A stretch of DNA of 64,000 nt from Pleionea litopenaei (lineage in GTDB: Bacteria; Pseudomonadota; Gammaproteobacteria; Enterobacterales; Kangiellaceae): NCBI RefSeq assembly GCF_031198435.1, contig NZ_CP133548.1:434001-498000 (forward strand), written 5' to 3'. Below, piece by piece: positions 1 to 9,083 of the stretch; within the stretch, counting starts at the first letter, position 1; the number at the start of each line of letters is the position of its first letter. The notes under the pieces were generated by a model, which had not been told where the DNA came from, did no database searches, and was given only the letters and a program-made list of their open reading frames with translations. A program made the translations under genes and the position numbers.

Positions 1-108
1 AATGGAACCTTGATTGCTCATGGCGAAGTGGTCGTTGTTAATGAGAAGTACGGCATTCGTTTGACCGATGTGATGAGCCCAAGTGAACGCATTAAAAAGT
101 TAAAATAA
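1..108 (+). CDS. fliN: Flagellar motor switch protein FliN, C-terminal fragment
   Basis: The frame is open from the left edge and ends with TAA at 106-108. The 35 visible residues (starting [20 protein letters not shown] and ending RIKKLK) match the end of the SpoA/C-ring fold of FliN, the rotor protein that forms the lower C-ring and binds CheY-P-responsive FliM. The stop codon shares one base with the fliO start, as in the usual fliN-fliO-fliP order. Only the C-terminal quarter is present, so nothing can be said about its start or regulation. Confidence 0.9.
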   Translation, partial: NGTLIAHGEVVVVNEKYGIRLTDVMSPSERIKKLK

Positions 109-536
109 TGATGAAACTTGCCTTCTACACGTTCGCTTTTTTAGTTACTACGCCGTTATTTTCTGCATCAGAGACGAAGGCAACGGTTCCTTCGGCGTCT
201 AATTCATTGATGTCAGTCGGTGTAGCATTACTGTTTATTTTATTAGTGATTTTCGCGTGTGCTTGGCTACTACGAAAGTTAAGTGGTCAAAACCTTGGTC
301 GTAACAGCTTAATCAAACTTAAGTCCAGTTTTATGCTAGGCGCAAAAGAGCGTTTGATTGTTGTTGAAGTAGATGGAAAGGTTTTATTACTTGGCGTGAC
401 GGCTCAGAATATTTCAAAAATTGAAGAACTATCGACTGACTGTTTAGAGCAATCAGAGAGTGCTCAGCGTCCGACCTTTCAAGAGGCATTTAAAAGTCAG
501 CTAAAAAAAGCGATGGGGAAATCTGATGATGTCTAA
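108..536 (+). CDS. fliO: Flagellar biosynthesis protein FliO
   Basis: FliO is a small membrane protein that helps assemble the FliP ring of the flagellar type III export gate. The 142-residue product has a hydrophobic N-terminal segment (about residues 5-20), a second strong membrane span (about residues 38-56, rich in L, I, V and A) and a basic cytoplasmic domain containing the family-typical stretch [20 protein letters not shown]. Two ATG codons stand in tandem at 108 and 111, and either could be used. It overlaps fliN by one base and fliP by 11 bases, which implies one transcript and coupled translation. Family identity is clear from sequence and context, although FliO is poorly conserved in general. 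Confidence 0.9.
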   Translation: MMKLAFYTFAFLVTTPLFSASETKATVPSASNSLMSVGVALLFILLVIFACAWLLRKLSGQNLGRNSLIKLKSSFMLGAKERLIVVEVDGKVLLLGVTAQNISKIEELSTDCLEQSESAQRPTFQEAFKSQLKKAMGKSDDV

Positions 537-1281
537 GTTGAGCAAAGCGTTTTTGGTCATTTGCATCTTCTTTGCTTTACCGGCCTTTGCGCAGCAGACC
601 TCTGGAATTTTACCTGCGGTGAAAATGGTAACGACACCCGAAGGTGCTCAAGAATACTCGGTAACGTTACAAATTCTGATATTGATGACATTGCTGACGT
701 TTTTACCAGCCATTGTCATTATGATGACCAGCTTTATAAGAATTTCTGTGGTGTTTGCGATTTTACGACAAGCACTGGGCCTACAACAAACACCATCAAA
801 TCAAATATTAATTGGGCTAACTTTATTCTTAAGCTTATTTATTATGGCGCCAGTCATTAATCAAGTAAATGACGAAGCCATTCAGCCTTATTTAAACGAA
901 CAATTAACCTCGACTCAAGCGCTAGAAATTGCAAAAGGGCCTTTTCGTGAATTTATGTTAGCGCAAGTGAGAGAAAATGATTTGATGATGTTTGCTGACA
1001 TAGCCGAGCATGCCATACAACCGGGCCAGTATGACGACGTACCTTTTACGATATTGGTTCCTGCGTTTATTACTAGTGAGCTAAAAACCGCTTTCCAAAT
1101 TGGGTTTCTAATTTTTATTCCATTTCTTGTTATCGACCTTGTTATCGCGAGTATCTTAATGGCGATGGGTATGATGATGTTGTCGCCGATGATTGTCTCG
1201 TTGCCATTCAAGATTATGTTATTTGTGTTAATTGATGGTTGGGCGCTTATTGTTGGTACATTAGCAAATAGTTTTGGGTGA
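526..1281 (+). CDS. fliP: Flagellar type III export gate protein FliP
   Basis: FliP forms the pentameric core of the FliPQR export channel in the inner membrane. The 251-residue product has a cleavable signal peptide (about residues 1-22, ending PAFAQQ), then a hydrophobic block with the motif [20 protein letters not shown], a polar periplasmic-facing middle, and two closely spaced C-terminal spans with [20 protein letters not shown], all hallmarks of FliP/SctR. ATG codons at 526 and 529 are both possible. It sits in the fliO-fliP-fliQ-fliR-flhB-flhA series and overlaps fliO. Confidence 0.97.
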   Translation: MMSKLSKAFLVICIFFALPAFAQQTSGILPAVKMVTTPEGAQEYSVTLQILILMTLLTFLPAIVIMMTSFIRISVVFAILRQALGLQQTPSNQILIGLTLFLSLFIMAPVINQVNDEAIQPYLNEQLTSTQALEIAKGPFREFMLAQVRENDLMMFADIAEHAIQPGQYDDVPFTILVPAFITSELKTAFQIGFLIFIPFLVIDLVIASILMAMGMMMLSPMIVSLPFKIMLFVLIDGWALIVGTLANSFG

Positions 1282-1286
1282 CCGAG

Positions 1287-1556
1287 ATGACTCCAGAAAT
1301 TGTTGTTGATGTTTTTAGTCAGGCATTTGGTTTAGTGATTTTACTGGCAGGTTTTATTTTATTGCCAGGGCTAGTGATCGGGTTAATCATTGCTATATTC
1401 CAAGCGGCAACCAGTATTAATGAACAAACGTTAACCTTCTTACCCCGTTTACTCGTCACATTATTGACGCTGTCATTTCTTGGGCACTGGATGGTAGGCA
1501 ACTTAGTGGAGTTTGCTACCACACTTTACAACAGTATTCCTGAGCTGATTGGATAA
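1287..1556 (+). CDS. fliQ: Flagellar export gate protein FliQ
   Basis: FliQ is the small two-span subunit wrapped around the FliP/FliR core of the flagellar export gate. From ATG 1287 the product is 89 residues, the same length as E. coli FliQ, and begins MTPEIVVDVFSQAF like its relatives. The motif IIAIFQAATSINEQTLTFLP is the conserved cytoplasmic loop. An in-frame GTG at 1278 would add three residues and overlap the fliP stop. I prefer the ATG on family length. The stop at 1554-1556 directly abuts the fliR start. Confidence 0.96.
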   Translation: MTPEIVVDVFSQAFGLVILLAGFILLPGLVIGLIIAIFQAATSINEQTLTFLPRLLVTLLTLSFLGHWMVGNLVEFATTLYNSIPELIG

Positions 1557-2336
1557 ATGGTCGTTGAATTCGCAGCTATCAATGACTGGTTAGCACAGTA
1601 TATTTTATCTTTTTGCCGAATTTCTGGAATGCTCATGGCAATGGTGATTATTGGCACTCGTGCGGTTAATCCTCGAGTTAGACTTTTTCTAGCACTAACC
1701 ATCACCGTGGTTGCAGCACCGATGATTAAAGCAAGTTTTGCAGTCGATTTATTCAGCTTATCAGCGGTTTTCCATATTGTTCTACAGACACTGATCGGTG
1801 TCGCTATTGGTTTTATTTCTCGTATTGTGTTCGAGACCTTTGTGGTCGCCGGACAAGTCATTGCGATGCAAACTGGCCTGGGTTTTGCTTCATTAGTTGA
1901 TCAGAATACCGGCGTCAGTGTTCCGACGCTTGGTCAAATGTTTGTAATGATGGCGACACTTATTTTTCTAGCCATTGATGGACACTTAAAATTAATCGAA
2001 ATAATAGTTATGAGCTTTGAAACATTGCCAATCAACGAATCTGAGTACTTCTTTATCAACCTGAATAGATTGATAGAGTGGACGTCACTGATGTTTTCTA
2101 CTGCTTTTATGATGGTGTTGTCAGCGATTGTTGCTTTGCTCGTAATGAATTTAAGCTTGGGTGTTATGACGCGATCCGCTCCACAGCTTAACATTTTTGC
2201 AGTGGGTTTCCCGATCATGACCGTCGTCGGTATGACGATAATCTGGTTTTTATTAAAAAGCTTCTTGCCTCACTTTATTGCTCAGATTGAGCAGGGGCAA
2301 TCTCTAGCTTGTGAACTGTTATTCACGGAGTGTTAG
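1557..2336 (+). CDS. fliR: Flagellar export gate protein FliR
   Basis: FliR completes the helical FliP5-Q4-R1 export gate. The 259-residue protein is almost entirely hydrophobic, with about six predicted membrane spans. It carries typical FliR landmarks: ISGMLMAMVIIGTRAVNPRVR near residues 20-40, MQTGLGFASLVDQNTG near 103-118, and NLSLGVMTRSAPQLNIFAVGFP near 205-226. It starts with no gap after fliQ and its TAG stop is followed immediately by the ATG of flhB, so translation is likely coupled. Confidence 0.97.
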   Translation: MVVEFAAINDWLAQYILSFCRISGMLMAMVIIGTRAVNPRVRLFLALTITVVAAPMIKASFAVDLFSLSAVFHIVLQTLIGVAIGFISRIVFETFVVAGQVIAMQTGLGFASLVDQNTGVSVPTLGQMFVMMATLIFLAIDGHLKLIEIIVMSFETLPINESEYFFINLNRLIEWTSLMFSTAFMMVLSAIVALLVMNLSLGVMTRSAPQLNIFAVGFPIMTVVGMTIIWFLLKSFLPHFIAQIEQGQSLACELLFTEC

Positions 2337-3464
2337 ATGGCCGAGAATGATAGTGGAGAACGTTCCGAAGAGGCCACGCCCAGGCGACTCCAAAAAGCGA
2401 AAGAGCGTGGGCAAGTTCCTCGATCGAAAGAGTTGACGACCGCATTGGTTTTGTTGACAAGTCCGTTAGCATTAATGATGTCATCTTCTGAGATCGCAAA
2501 AGGTTTTGACTCTATTCGGAAGTTAACGCTCTCATTAGACCGCTCAAAAATATTCGATACAAAGTTTATGTTTTATGCGCTTGGTGAAAGTATGTTGGCT
2601 GTTTTCTCTTCACTGATAGTCTTTTTTGTGGCCGTGTTTTTAGTGTCACTGTTTGCTCCAATGTTGCTTGGTGGAATGTCAGTAAGTGCAGAAGCCATCG
2701 CACCTAAGGGTAATCGTATGTCGCCGATGTCTGGATTTAAACGTATGTTTGGAACCAATGCAGCAATGGAGCTAGCGAAAGCAATCGGAAAATTCGCATT
2801 AATCGCCGCTTTTTCTTATTGGGTGATTGAGTCGAATATTTTGAATTATTTTATGTTAGGTCGTTCAACGCCTGAGCGAGAAGTGGTCAGTGCAATTAAT
2901 TATATTTTGGCTGCGTTATTGATGGTTTCTGCACCGTTAATTTTGATCGCCATGATTGATGTGCCATTTCAAATGTGGAATCACGCGAAACAGTTAAAAA
3001 TGACCAAGCAAGAAATAAAAGACGAGTACAAAGAGACTGAAGGGAAGCCCGAGGTAAAAGGGAAAATTCGACAAACACAACGTGAACTTGCTCACCGTAG
3101 AATGATGGAAGCAGTGCCGGATGCTGACGTTGTTGTTACCAACCCTGAGCATTTCTCAGTCGCGTTAAAGTATGATCAGTTAGCAGGTGGTGCGCCGGTA
3201 GTCGTGGCTAAAGGTGCCGATCAAATTGCATTCAATATTCGTAAAGTCGCCAAAGCCCACGATGTGGTCATTATGGAAGCGCCTCCATTGGCACGAGCGT
3301 TATTTCATACTACGAAACTCGACCAAGAAATACCGCAAGAACTTTATCTCGCTGTGGCGCAGGTGCTTGCCTACGTGATGCAGCTGCATGAATATAAGAA
3401 AGGCCGTGCTAAACGTCCTAAAACCATCAATGAATTTCCAATTCCCGACTCGATGAAATATTAG
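2337..3464 (+). CDS. flhB: Flagellar export switch protein FlhB
   Basis: FlhB controls substrate-specificity switching from rod/hook to filament export. The 375-residue protein begins with the polar family signature (ENDSGERSEEATPRRLQKAK), has four membrane spans between about residues 28 and 210, and a cytoplasmic domain with the autocleavage motif. Asn269-Pro270 falls at exactly the position known in Salmonella, but the motif reads NPEH rather than the classical NPTH. The catalytic Asn-Pro pair is intact, so self-cleavage is expected. The linker with KQEIKDEYKETEGKPEVKG is typical of FlhB. Confidence 0.97.
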   Translation: MAENDSGERSEEATPRRLQKAKERGQVPRSKELTTALVLLTSPLALMMSSSEIAKGFDSIRKLTLSLDRSKIFDTKFMFYALGESMLAVFSSLIVFFVAVFLVSLFAPMLLGGMSVSAEAIAPKGNRMSPMSGFKRMFGTNAAMELAKAIGKFALIAAFSYWVIESNILNYFMLGRSTPEREVVSAINYILAALLMVSAPLILIAMIDVPFQMWNHAKQLKMTKQEIKDEYKETEGKPEVKGKIRQTQRELAHRRMMEAVPDADVVVTNPEHFSVALKYDQLAGGAPVVVAKGADQIAFNIRKVAKAHDVVIMEAPPLARALFHTTKLDQEIPQELYLAVAQVLAYVMQLHEYKKGRAKRPKTINEFPIPDSMKY

Positions 3465-3473
3465 GAGTGGACT

Positions 3474-5567
3474 GTGGCTGAAGCAACCCAAAATAGAATG
3501 AAGTTTTTCTCAGTCAGTGGCGCTGGAACACCAATACTTGTATTGATGATTTTGGCAATGATGACCTTGCCGCTTCCTCCTTTAATGTTGGATATGTTTT
3601 TCACGTTTAATATTACTCTCGCATTGTTGGTCTTACTGGCGACGGTGTATACGCTGCGACCATTGGAGTTTGCGGCGTTTCCTACGGTACTGCTTGTTGC
3701 TACGTTACTGCGACTTGCTTTAAATGTTGCGTCAACTCGCGTGGTGTTATTAGAGGGGCATACTGGACCCGGCGCCGCGGGATCGGTCATCGAGTCCTTT
3801 GGAGCCGTTGTTGTGGGTGGCAACTACGCTGTGGGTTTGGTGGTATTTGCGATACTGGTAATCATTAACTTTGTAGTGGTTACTAAGGGTGCGGGGCGAA
3901 TTTCTGAGGTAAGTGCACGATTTACATTAGACGCCATGCCAGGAAAGCAGATGGCCATTGATGCTGATTTAAACGCTGGGATCTTGACGCAAGAAGAGGC
4001 TCGCGATCGCCGGGCAGACGTAGCTAAAGAAGCTGATTTTTATGGTGCAATGGACGGTGCCTCAAAATTTGTTAGAGGAGATGCGGTTGCTGGGTTGTTA
4101 ATTCTGCTGATCAATATTTTAGGCGGTGTTGCCGTTGGTATGGGCCAGCACGGTTTAGATTTTGGTACGGCCATGCAATTTTATGCACTACTGACCATTG
4201 GTGATGGATTAGTTGCGCAAATTCCTTCGTTATTATTATCGACTGGCGCAGCCATTATGGTTACCAGACAAAATTCGTCAAACGACATGGGAACTCAAGT
4301 GGTCGGCGAATTGTTTACTAAACCGAAAGCGTTATGGATTACGGCAGCGATTTTATTTGTGATGGGGATTATTCCGGGCATGCCCCATGTTGCTTTTCTC
4401 TTTTTAGCGTCAGTTACCGCGGGTGTTGCTTACTTATTGGAACAAAAGAAAAAGCAAAAAGCTGAAGATGAGGCAATAGAACAAGAGCGACAAGAAAAAG
4501 TGGTTGAGTCGAAAGAACCGCAGCTGAAAGAATTGTCGTGGGATGACGTTCCGCCGGTTGATCCTATCGGCTTAGAAGTTGGCTATCGATTGATTCCATT
4601 GGTTGATCAGTCGCAAGATGGAAAACTCATGGGAAGAGTGAAGGGCGTTCGTAAAAAGCTGTCTCAAGAGCTTGGTTTTCTTGTCTCACCTGTGCACATT
4701 AGAGACAACTTAGATTTGTCGCCGAATGCCTATCGGATCACCTTAATGGGCGTTGCTGTGGGAGAGGCTGAGATACGTCCTGATCGTGAAATGGCGATTA
4801 ATCCAGGCCAAGTATTTGGAGAAATCGAAGGCATACCGACCAAAGATCCTGCTTTTGGTCTTGATGCCGTATGGATCGAGCCTGGCCAAAAAGAGCAAGC
4901 CCAGTCCATGGGGTACACCGTTGTTGATGCAAGTACCGTTGTCGCGACGCATTTGAGTCAACTGGTTCAAACGCACGCCAATGAATTATTGGGGCACGAA
5001 GAAGTTGAGCATTTATTAAATAAATTGGGCAAATCTGCTCCGAAACTCGTCGAGAGCTTAGTTCCTGATACTTTACCCCTTGGGGTGGTGGTGAAAGTGC
5101 TGCAAAACTTGTTATTGGAGCAGGTGCCCATTCGCGATATGCGCACCATCGCCGAAACTTTGGCGGAGTATGGGAGCCGTAGTCAAGATCCCGGCGTTCT
5201 AACCGCTGCGGTCAGGATCGCGTTAAGTCGATTAATTATTCAGAATATCAATGGGTTAGATCAAGAATTGTCGGTTATTACCTTAGACCCAAATCTGGAA
5301 CAAATATTGCATCAGTCGCTACAGTCCAGTGCGGATGAGAATGTCAATATTGAGCCTGGGTTAGCAGAGAAGCTCCAACAGTCATTGAAAGAAGCTGCTG
5401 ATCAGCAAGAAGCAACCGGAAAAGCGCCAATATTACTGACATCACCGGGACTGAGAAGCAGTCTCGCACATTTTGCACGATTTGGAATTCCTGGACTGCA
5501 TGTTTTGAGTTACCAAGAAATTCCAGATAACAAACAGGTTCGTGTGGTTGCGACAGTAGGGCAATAA
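3474..5567 (+). CDS. flhA: Flagellar export gate protein FlhA
   Basis: FlhA is the nonameric export-gate component whose cytoplasmic ring docks chaperone-substrate complexes. The 697 residues comprise about eight membrane spans in the first 320 residues, including the FHIPEP-type signature MPGKQMAIDADLNAGILT and the charged loop with RADVAKEADFYGAMDGASKFV. A charged linker (about 330-355) and the four-subdomain cytoplasmic part follow. The start is GTG 3474, preceded by AGGAG at 3465-3469. Nine bases separate it from flhB. Confidence 0.97.
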   Translation: MAEATQNRMKFFSVSGAGTPILVLMILAMMTLPLPPLMLDMFFTFNITLALLVLLATVYTLRPLEFAAFPTVLLVATLLRLALNVASTRVVLLEGHTGPGAAGSVIESFGAVVVGGNYAVGLVVFAILVIINFVVVTKGAGRISEVSARFTLDAMPGKQMAIDADLNAGILTQEEARDRRADVAKEADFYGAMDGASKFVRGDAVAGLLILLINILGGVAVGMGQHGLDFGTAMQFYALLTIGDGLVAQIPSLLLSTGAAIMVTRQNSSNDMGTQVVGELFTKPKALWITAAILFVMGIIPGMPHVAFLFLASVTAGVAYLLEQKKKQKAEDEAIEQERQEKVVESKEPQLKELSWDDVPPVDPIGLEVGYRLIPLVDQSQDGKLMGRVKGVRKKLSQELGFLVSPVHIRDNLDLSPNAYRITLMGVAVGEAEIRPDREMAINPGQVFGEIEGIPTKDPAFGLDAVWIEPGQKEQAQSMGYTVVDASTVVATHLSQLVQTHANELLGHEEVEHLLNKLGKSAPKLVESLVPDTLPLGVVVKVLQNLLLEQVPIRDMRTIAETLAEYGSRSQDPGVLTAAVRIALSRLIIQNINGLDQELSVITLDPNLEQILHQSLQSSADENVNIEPGLAEKLQQSLKEAADQQEATGKAPILLTSPGLRSSLAHFARFGIPGLHVLSYQEIPDNKQVRVVATVGQ

Positions 5568-5583
5568 ATGGTGATGCAACATT

Positions 5584-6969
5584 ATGAAAATTAGACGATT
5601 TTTCGCAAAAGATATGCGTTCTGCGCTGAACAGTGTGTCCAAAGAACTGGGCGCAGACGCGGCAATATTATCCAGTCAACGAGTTAATGGTGGTGTTGAG
5701 GTTGTAGCCGCAACCGATTACGAAGAAGCTCTATTGTACAATCAACAAGCTTCATCACCTGCGCCAACACCGAGCACTCAAGAACATTCGTCAACCGAGG
5801 CATTTATTCAAGCCGCGCAACAACGGCAACACCGTGGAGACGTTGAACCGTCAACTAGCCGCTCACCTGCACGAGCCGATAAACCGAGTCAAAGAGCGCC
5901 TGAGCATAGAGCGCCTGAGCATAGAGAGTATCGAGACGAAGAACGCTTTCCAGCTTATTCAAGCCCCAATGACAACCGTTCAGAGACAGCTGCCAATGAG
6001 CCTGCTTATCCTGCATTGCATCAAATTGAGTGGAGTCAAGAACCAACGTTGGTTGCTATGCGCGAAGAGCTGAATTTGTTGCGTACGATGCTGCAGCAAC
6101 AGGTTGCAAAACTTGCAAACGATAAGCGCTCGCAAGAGTCTCCTATTGGTGTCGCTTTAGAGTCAGCGTTAGAAGAGCTTGGTTTGTCTCGCGACTATTT
6201 ACAGAAAGTCGTGCAACAGTGCGAGCAAGACTCATCGTTCGACAGTGCTTGGCAAAAAGCGTTAGCGTTAACGGCGAAAGACATCTTGGTCGCCGATGAC
6301 GATATTATCAAGCGAGGAGGGGTCGTTGCATTAGTCGGGCCGACCGGTGTCGGTAAGACAACAACAATCGCCAAGCTTGCCGCTAAGCAAGTCTTGAAAG
6401 ATGGGGCTGACAGTGTTGCCTTGATCACAACAGATAGTTACCGAATTGCCGCTCACGAACAAATTAAGACGTATGGTCGAATTTTACAAATTCCAGTTCG
6501 AGCCGTGAATGATGAAGCGAGCTTTCGAGAAGCGTTGTATCATTTTTCTGAAAAGAAACTCGTGTTAATCGATACAGCGGGAATGAGTCATTATGACGAG
6601 CGGATGCAGCAACTTATGCAGGTATTATCTAATGATACAGTTAAAATTAGAAATTATTTAGTCTTATCGGCAACCTCTCAAGCCCCGGTACTTAAAGAGT
6701 CGATCAGTTTATTTTCACGTTTTGCTCCACAGGGCTGTATTGTCACAAAAATTGATGAAGCTGCCAGCTTAGGTGAAATAATTTCTACTATAATAAAACA
6801 CAGGCTGAAGGTCACCTACACAACCGATGGTCAGCGAGTGCCTGAAGATATAAGAATTGCACGAGCCCATCACTTGGTGTCTAAAATGGTCTGGGTGACC
6901 AGACATCGACATAGCTCTTCAGCGAGTGAGCAAACTCAAAAACCGAACCGAGCCACAGGAACGCGCTAG
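5584..6969 (+). CDS. flhF: Signal-recognition-particle-type GTPase FlhF (polar flagellum placement)
   Basis: FlhF is an SRP-family GTPase that recruits early flagellar components to the cell pole. The 461-residue protein has an N-terminal B domain (MKIRRFFAKDMRSALNSVSK), a disordered Pro/Ser/Arg linker (about residues 55-155), an N domain and a C-terminal NG GTPase domain. The P-loop GPTGVGKT is at residues 252-259, and LIDTAGM and VTKIDEAASLG are visible further on. The linker contains a 15-bp in-frame tandem duplication encoding RAPEH twice (about 5893-5922). The gene ends by overlapping the GTG of flhG, its regulatory partner. Confidence 0.96.
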   Translation: MKIRRFFAKDMRSALNSVSKELGADAAILSSQRVNGGVEVVAATDYEEALLYNQQASSPAPTPSTQEHSSTEAFIQAAQQRQHRGDVEPSTSRSPARADKPSQRAPEHRAPEHREYRDEERFPAYSSPNDNRSETAANEPAYPALHQIEWSQEPTLVAMREELNLLRTMLQQQVAKLANDKRSQESPIGVALESALEELGLSRDYLQKVVQQCEQDSSFDSAWQKALALTAKDILVADDDIIKRGGVVALVGPTGVGKTTTIAKLAAKQVLKDGADSVALITTDSYRIAAHEQIKTYGRILQIPVRAVNDEASFREALYHFSEKKLVLIDTAGMSHYDERMQQLMQVLSNDTVKIRNYLVLSATSQAPVLKESISLFSRFAPQGCIVTKIDEAASLGEIISTIIKHRLKVTYTTDGQRVPEDIRIARAHHLVSKMVWVTRHRHSSSASEQTQKPNRATGTR

Positions 6970-7844
6970 TGTTAACCAATCAACCAACGAGTGCGTTGCA
7001 CTCACTTTCTGATCAAGCAGCAGGGTTACGTTATATGGGGTCAACTAAGCCAGTTAAAGTTATTGCAATTACCGGAGGTAAAGGCGGCGTTGGTAAAACC
7101 AATATTTCTGTCAACTTAGCGCTTTATTTGAGCCAGCAGGGGCGCCATGTCATGTTATTGGATGCTGACTTAGGGCTTGCCAATGTCGACGTGATGTTGG
7201 GGCTAAAAGTAAGACGAAACCTTCAACACGTTCTGGCAGGTGAATGCGAATTGAATGACATTGTTATCACTGACTCATCAGGTCTACAAATAATTCCTGC
7301 CTCGTCTGGGATGCAGAAAATGGCTGAGTTATCGAGTGCAGAGCATGCTGGGATTATTCGCGCATTCAGTGATATTGGTCAAAACTTAGATTATTTATTA
7401 GTTGATACTTCAGCTGGAATTACCGACAACGTTTTGTCGTTTACGCGAGCCGCTCAAGATGTACTACTCGTTGTATGTGATGAGCCTACCTCGATAACTG
7501 ATGCTTACGCTCTGATGAAAGTATTGCACCGAGATCATAATATTGAACGCTTTAAAATTGTTGCAAATATGGTGCGTACGCCGCAAGAAGGTCGCGAAAT
7601 ATTTGCTAAGTTGAGCAAAGTTACCGATAAGTTTCTTAATGTGATGTTGGAGTATGTGGGGTCTGTGCCTTTCGATGAAAATGTTCGACGAGCGATTAAA
7701 AAGCAAAAGCCGATTATTGACTTATTTCCTCGCTCTCCAGCGTCGGTTGCGATTAAGGCGCTTGGTAAAAAAGTAGAAAATTGGCCCATTCCAATGAATG
7801 CTAGTGGACACATTGAGTTTTTTATGGAACGGTTAGTCCAATAA
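6969..7844 (+). CDS. flhG: MinD-like ATPase FlhG/FleN (flagellar number control)
   Basis: FlhG (FleN in Pseudomonas) is a ParA/MinD-family ATPase that limits flagellar number and antagonises FlhF. The 291-residue product starts with GTG overlapping the flhF stop. Its N-terminus carries DQAAGLR at residues 15-21, which fits the DQAxxLR element known to stimulate the FlhF GTPase. The deviant Walker A reads GGKGGVGKTN, followed by LDADLGLANVDVMLGL and the switch region DTSAGIT. It has the MinD-like fold with a basic C-terminus. Family assignment and partner context are unambiguous. Confidence 0.96.
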   Translation: MLTNQPTSALHSLSDQAAGLRYMGSTKPVKVIAITGGKGGVGKTNISVNLALYLSQQGRHVMLLDADLGLANVDVMLGLKVRRNLQHVLAGECELNDIVITDSSGLQIIPASSGMQKMAELSSAEHAGIIRAFSDIGQNLDYLLVDTSAGITDNVLSFTRAAQDVLLVVCDEPTSITDAYALMKVLHRDHNIERFKIVANMVRTPQEGREIFAKLSKVTDKFLNVMLEYVGSVPFDENVRRAIKKQKPIIDLFPRSPASVAIKALGKKVENWPIPMNASGHIEFFMERLVQ

Positions 7845-7881
7845 GGAGTTATCTGATTTGAACAACCGCTGAGGATTGAAC

Positions 7882-8610
7882 GTGTCTCGAATTGATGCTT
7901 ACAAAAAGGCTGGTGCGCAACAACAAGACGTAATTACTCAATACGCACCGCTGGTTAAGAGGATCGCACATCATTTGATGTCGCGACTGCCTTCTAGTGT
8001 GCAAGTAGAAGACCTTATGCAAGCGGGGATGATTGGCCTTTTAGAAGCTTCCAGAAACTTTGATGCAACCAAAGGCGCAAGTTTTGAAACCTTCGCAGGT
8101 ATTCGAATTCGCGGAGCTATGATCGATGAGATTCGTCGTGGTGACTGGGTACCACGGTCAGTTCATCGCAATACTCGGCGAATAGCCGAGAAAATCGCCG
8201 AAATAGAACAAAAAACAGGGCGAGATGCTCGCGATACAGAGGTTGCCGAAGCCTTAGGTGTGGCGGTTGAAGACTACCGAGTTATGCTAATGGAGACGTC
8301 CAATGGCCATATGCTCGACTTTGATGACCTTGGATTGTCTGAAGATCATTTTAGTGAAGGATTGAGCCATTCAGACGCCACCGAAAACCCATTCGACGAT
8401 TTGCAATCTGCAGACTTTAAATCTTGCTTGGCGACCGCTATCGGCGGTCTTCCAGAGCGAGAGCGCTTAGTTTTAGCTTTGTACTACGATGAAGAGCTTA
8501 ATCTTAAAGAAATTGGAGAGGTGATGGGGGTAAGTGAGTCCCGAATTAGCCAAATCAACAGTCAAGCTATGATTAGGTTACAAAGTCGTTTAAGAGATTG
8601 GCGTAAATAG
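7882..8610 (+). CDS. fliA: RNA polymerase sigma factor FliA (sigma-28)
   Basis: FliA directs RNA polymerase to late flagellar and chemotaxis promoters. The product is about 242 residues, with sigma region 2 (YAPLVKRIAHHLMSRLPSSV through ASFETFAGIRIRGAMIDEIR), region 3 (RRIAEKIAEIEQKTGRDARD) and region 4 (LNLKEIGEVMGVSESRISQI) in the order and length of FliA. The start is probably GTG 7882, because GAGG at 7871-7874 lies seven bases upstream. An in-frame TTG at 7876 is too close to that site. It follows flhG by about 37 bases. No FlgM gene is in the window. Confidence 0.96.
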   Translation: MSRIDAYKKAGAQQQDVITQYAPLVKRIAHHLMSRLPSSVQVEDLMQAGMIGLLEASRNFDATKGASFETFAGIRIRGAMIDEIRRGDWVPRSVHRNTRRIAEKIAEIEQKTGRDARDTEVAEALGVAVEDYRVMLMETSNGHMLDFDDLGLSEDHFSEGLSHSDATENPFDDLQSADFKSCLATAIGGLPERERLVLALYYDEELNLKEIGEVMGVSESRISQINSQAMIRLQSRLRDWRK

Positions 8611-8681
8611 ATAATTTTGACTAACTTTATGTAAAGTAATCTCAGCATTTATGAAAACCTATTATAGGGGAGGTTTTTTCC

Positions 8682-9071
8682 TTGGATAAGAACATGAAAA
8701 TTCTCATAGTTGATGATTTTTCGACCATGAGGCGCATCGTTAAAAACCTGCTGAGGGATTTAGGATTTACCAATACGGCAGAGGCTGACGATGGCCAAAC
8801 TGCTTTACCCATGCTTCAGTCTGGCGATTTTGATTTTCTAGTCACTGACTGGAATATGCCAGGAATGCAAGGGATCGACCTGCTGAAGAATGTTCGTGCC
8901 GATCCGGCATTGAAAGATCTTCCAGTGCTTATGGTCACTGCTGAGGCAAAACGTGAGCAGATTGTCGAGGCGGCACAAGCCGGCGTCAACGGATACATTG
9001 TTAAACCCTTCACGGCAGGTACTTTGAAAGAGAAGATCGATAAGATTTTTGAACGAATCGACGGAAACTAA
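8682..9071 (+). CDS. cheY: Chemotaxis response regulator CheY
   Basis: CheY is the single-domain receiver that carries the phosphoryl signal from CheA to the motor switch. It has 129 residues, the same length as E. coli CheY, with the acidic pair DD near residues 11-12, phospho-acceptor Asp56 in TDWNMPG, Thr in MVTAEAK and Lys in VKPFTAGTL. The start appears to be TTG 8682: GGGGAGG at 8667-8673 is eight bases upstream, while the next ATG (8694) would be about 20 bases away and would delete conserved residues. It opens the chemotaxis gene run after a 71-bp gap behind fliA. Confidence 0.96.
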   Translation: MDKNMKILIVDDFSTMRRIVKNLLRDLGFTNTAEADDGQTALPMLQSGDFDFLVTDWNMPGMQGIDLLKNVRADPALKDLPVLMVTAEAKREQIVEAAQAGVNGYIVKPFTAGTLKEKIDKIFERIDGN

Positions 9072-9083
9072 CGGAGCCTCAGA

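Noticed and set aside
8611-8681. Sigma-28 promoter before cheY
   Set aside because: A TAAAGTAA element exists, but no acceptable GCCGATAA-like -10 follows at 11 bp.
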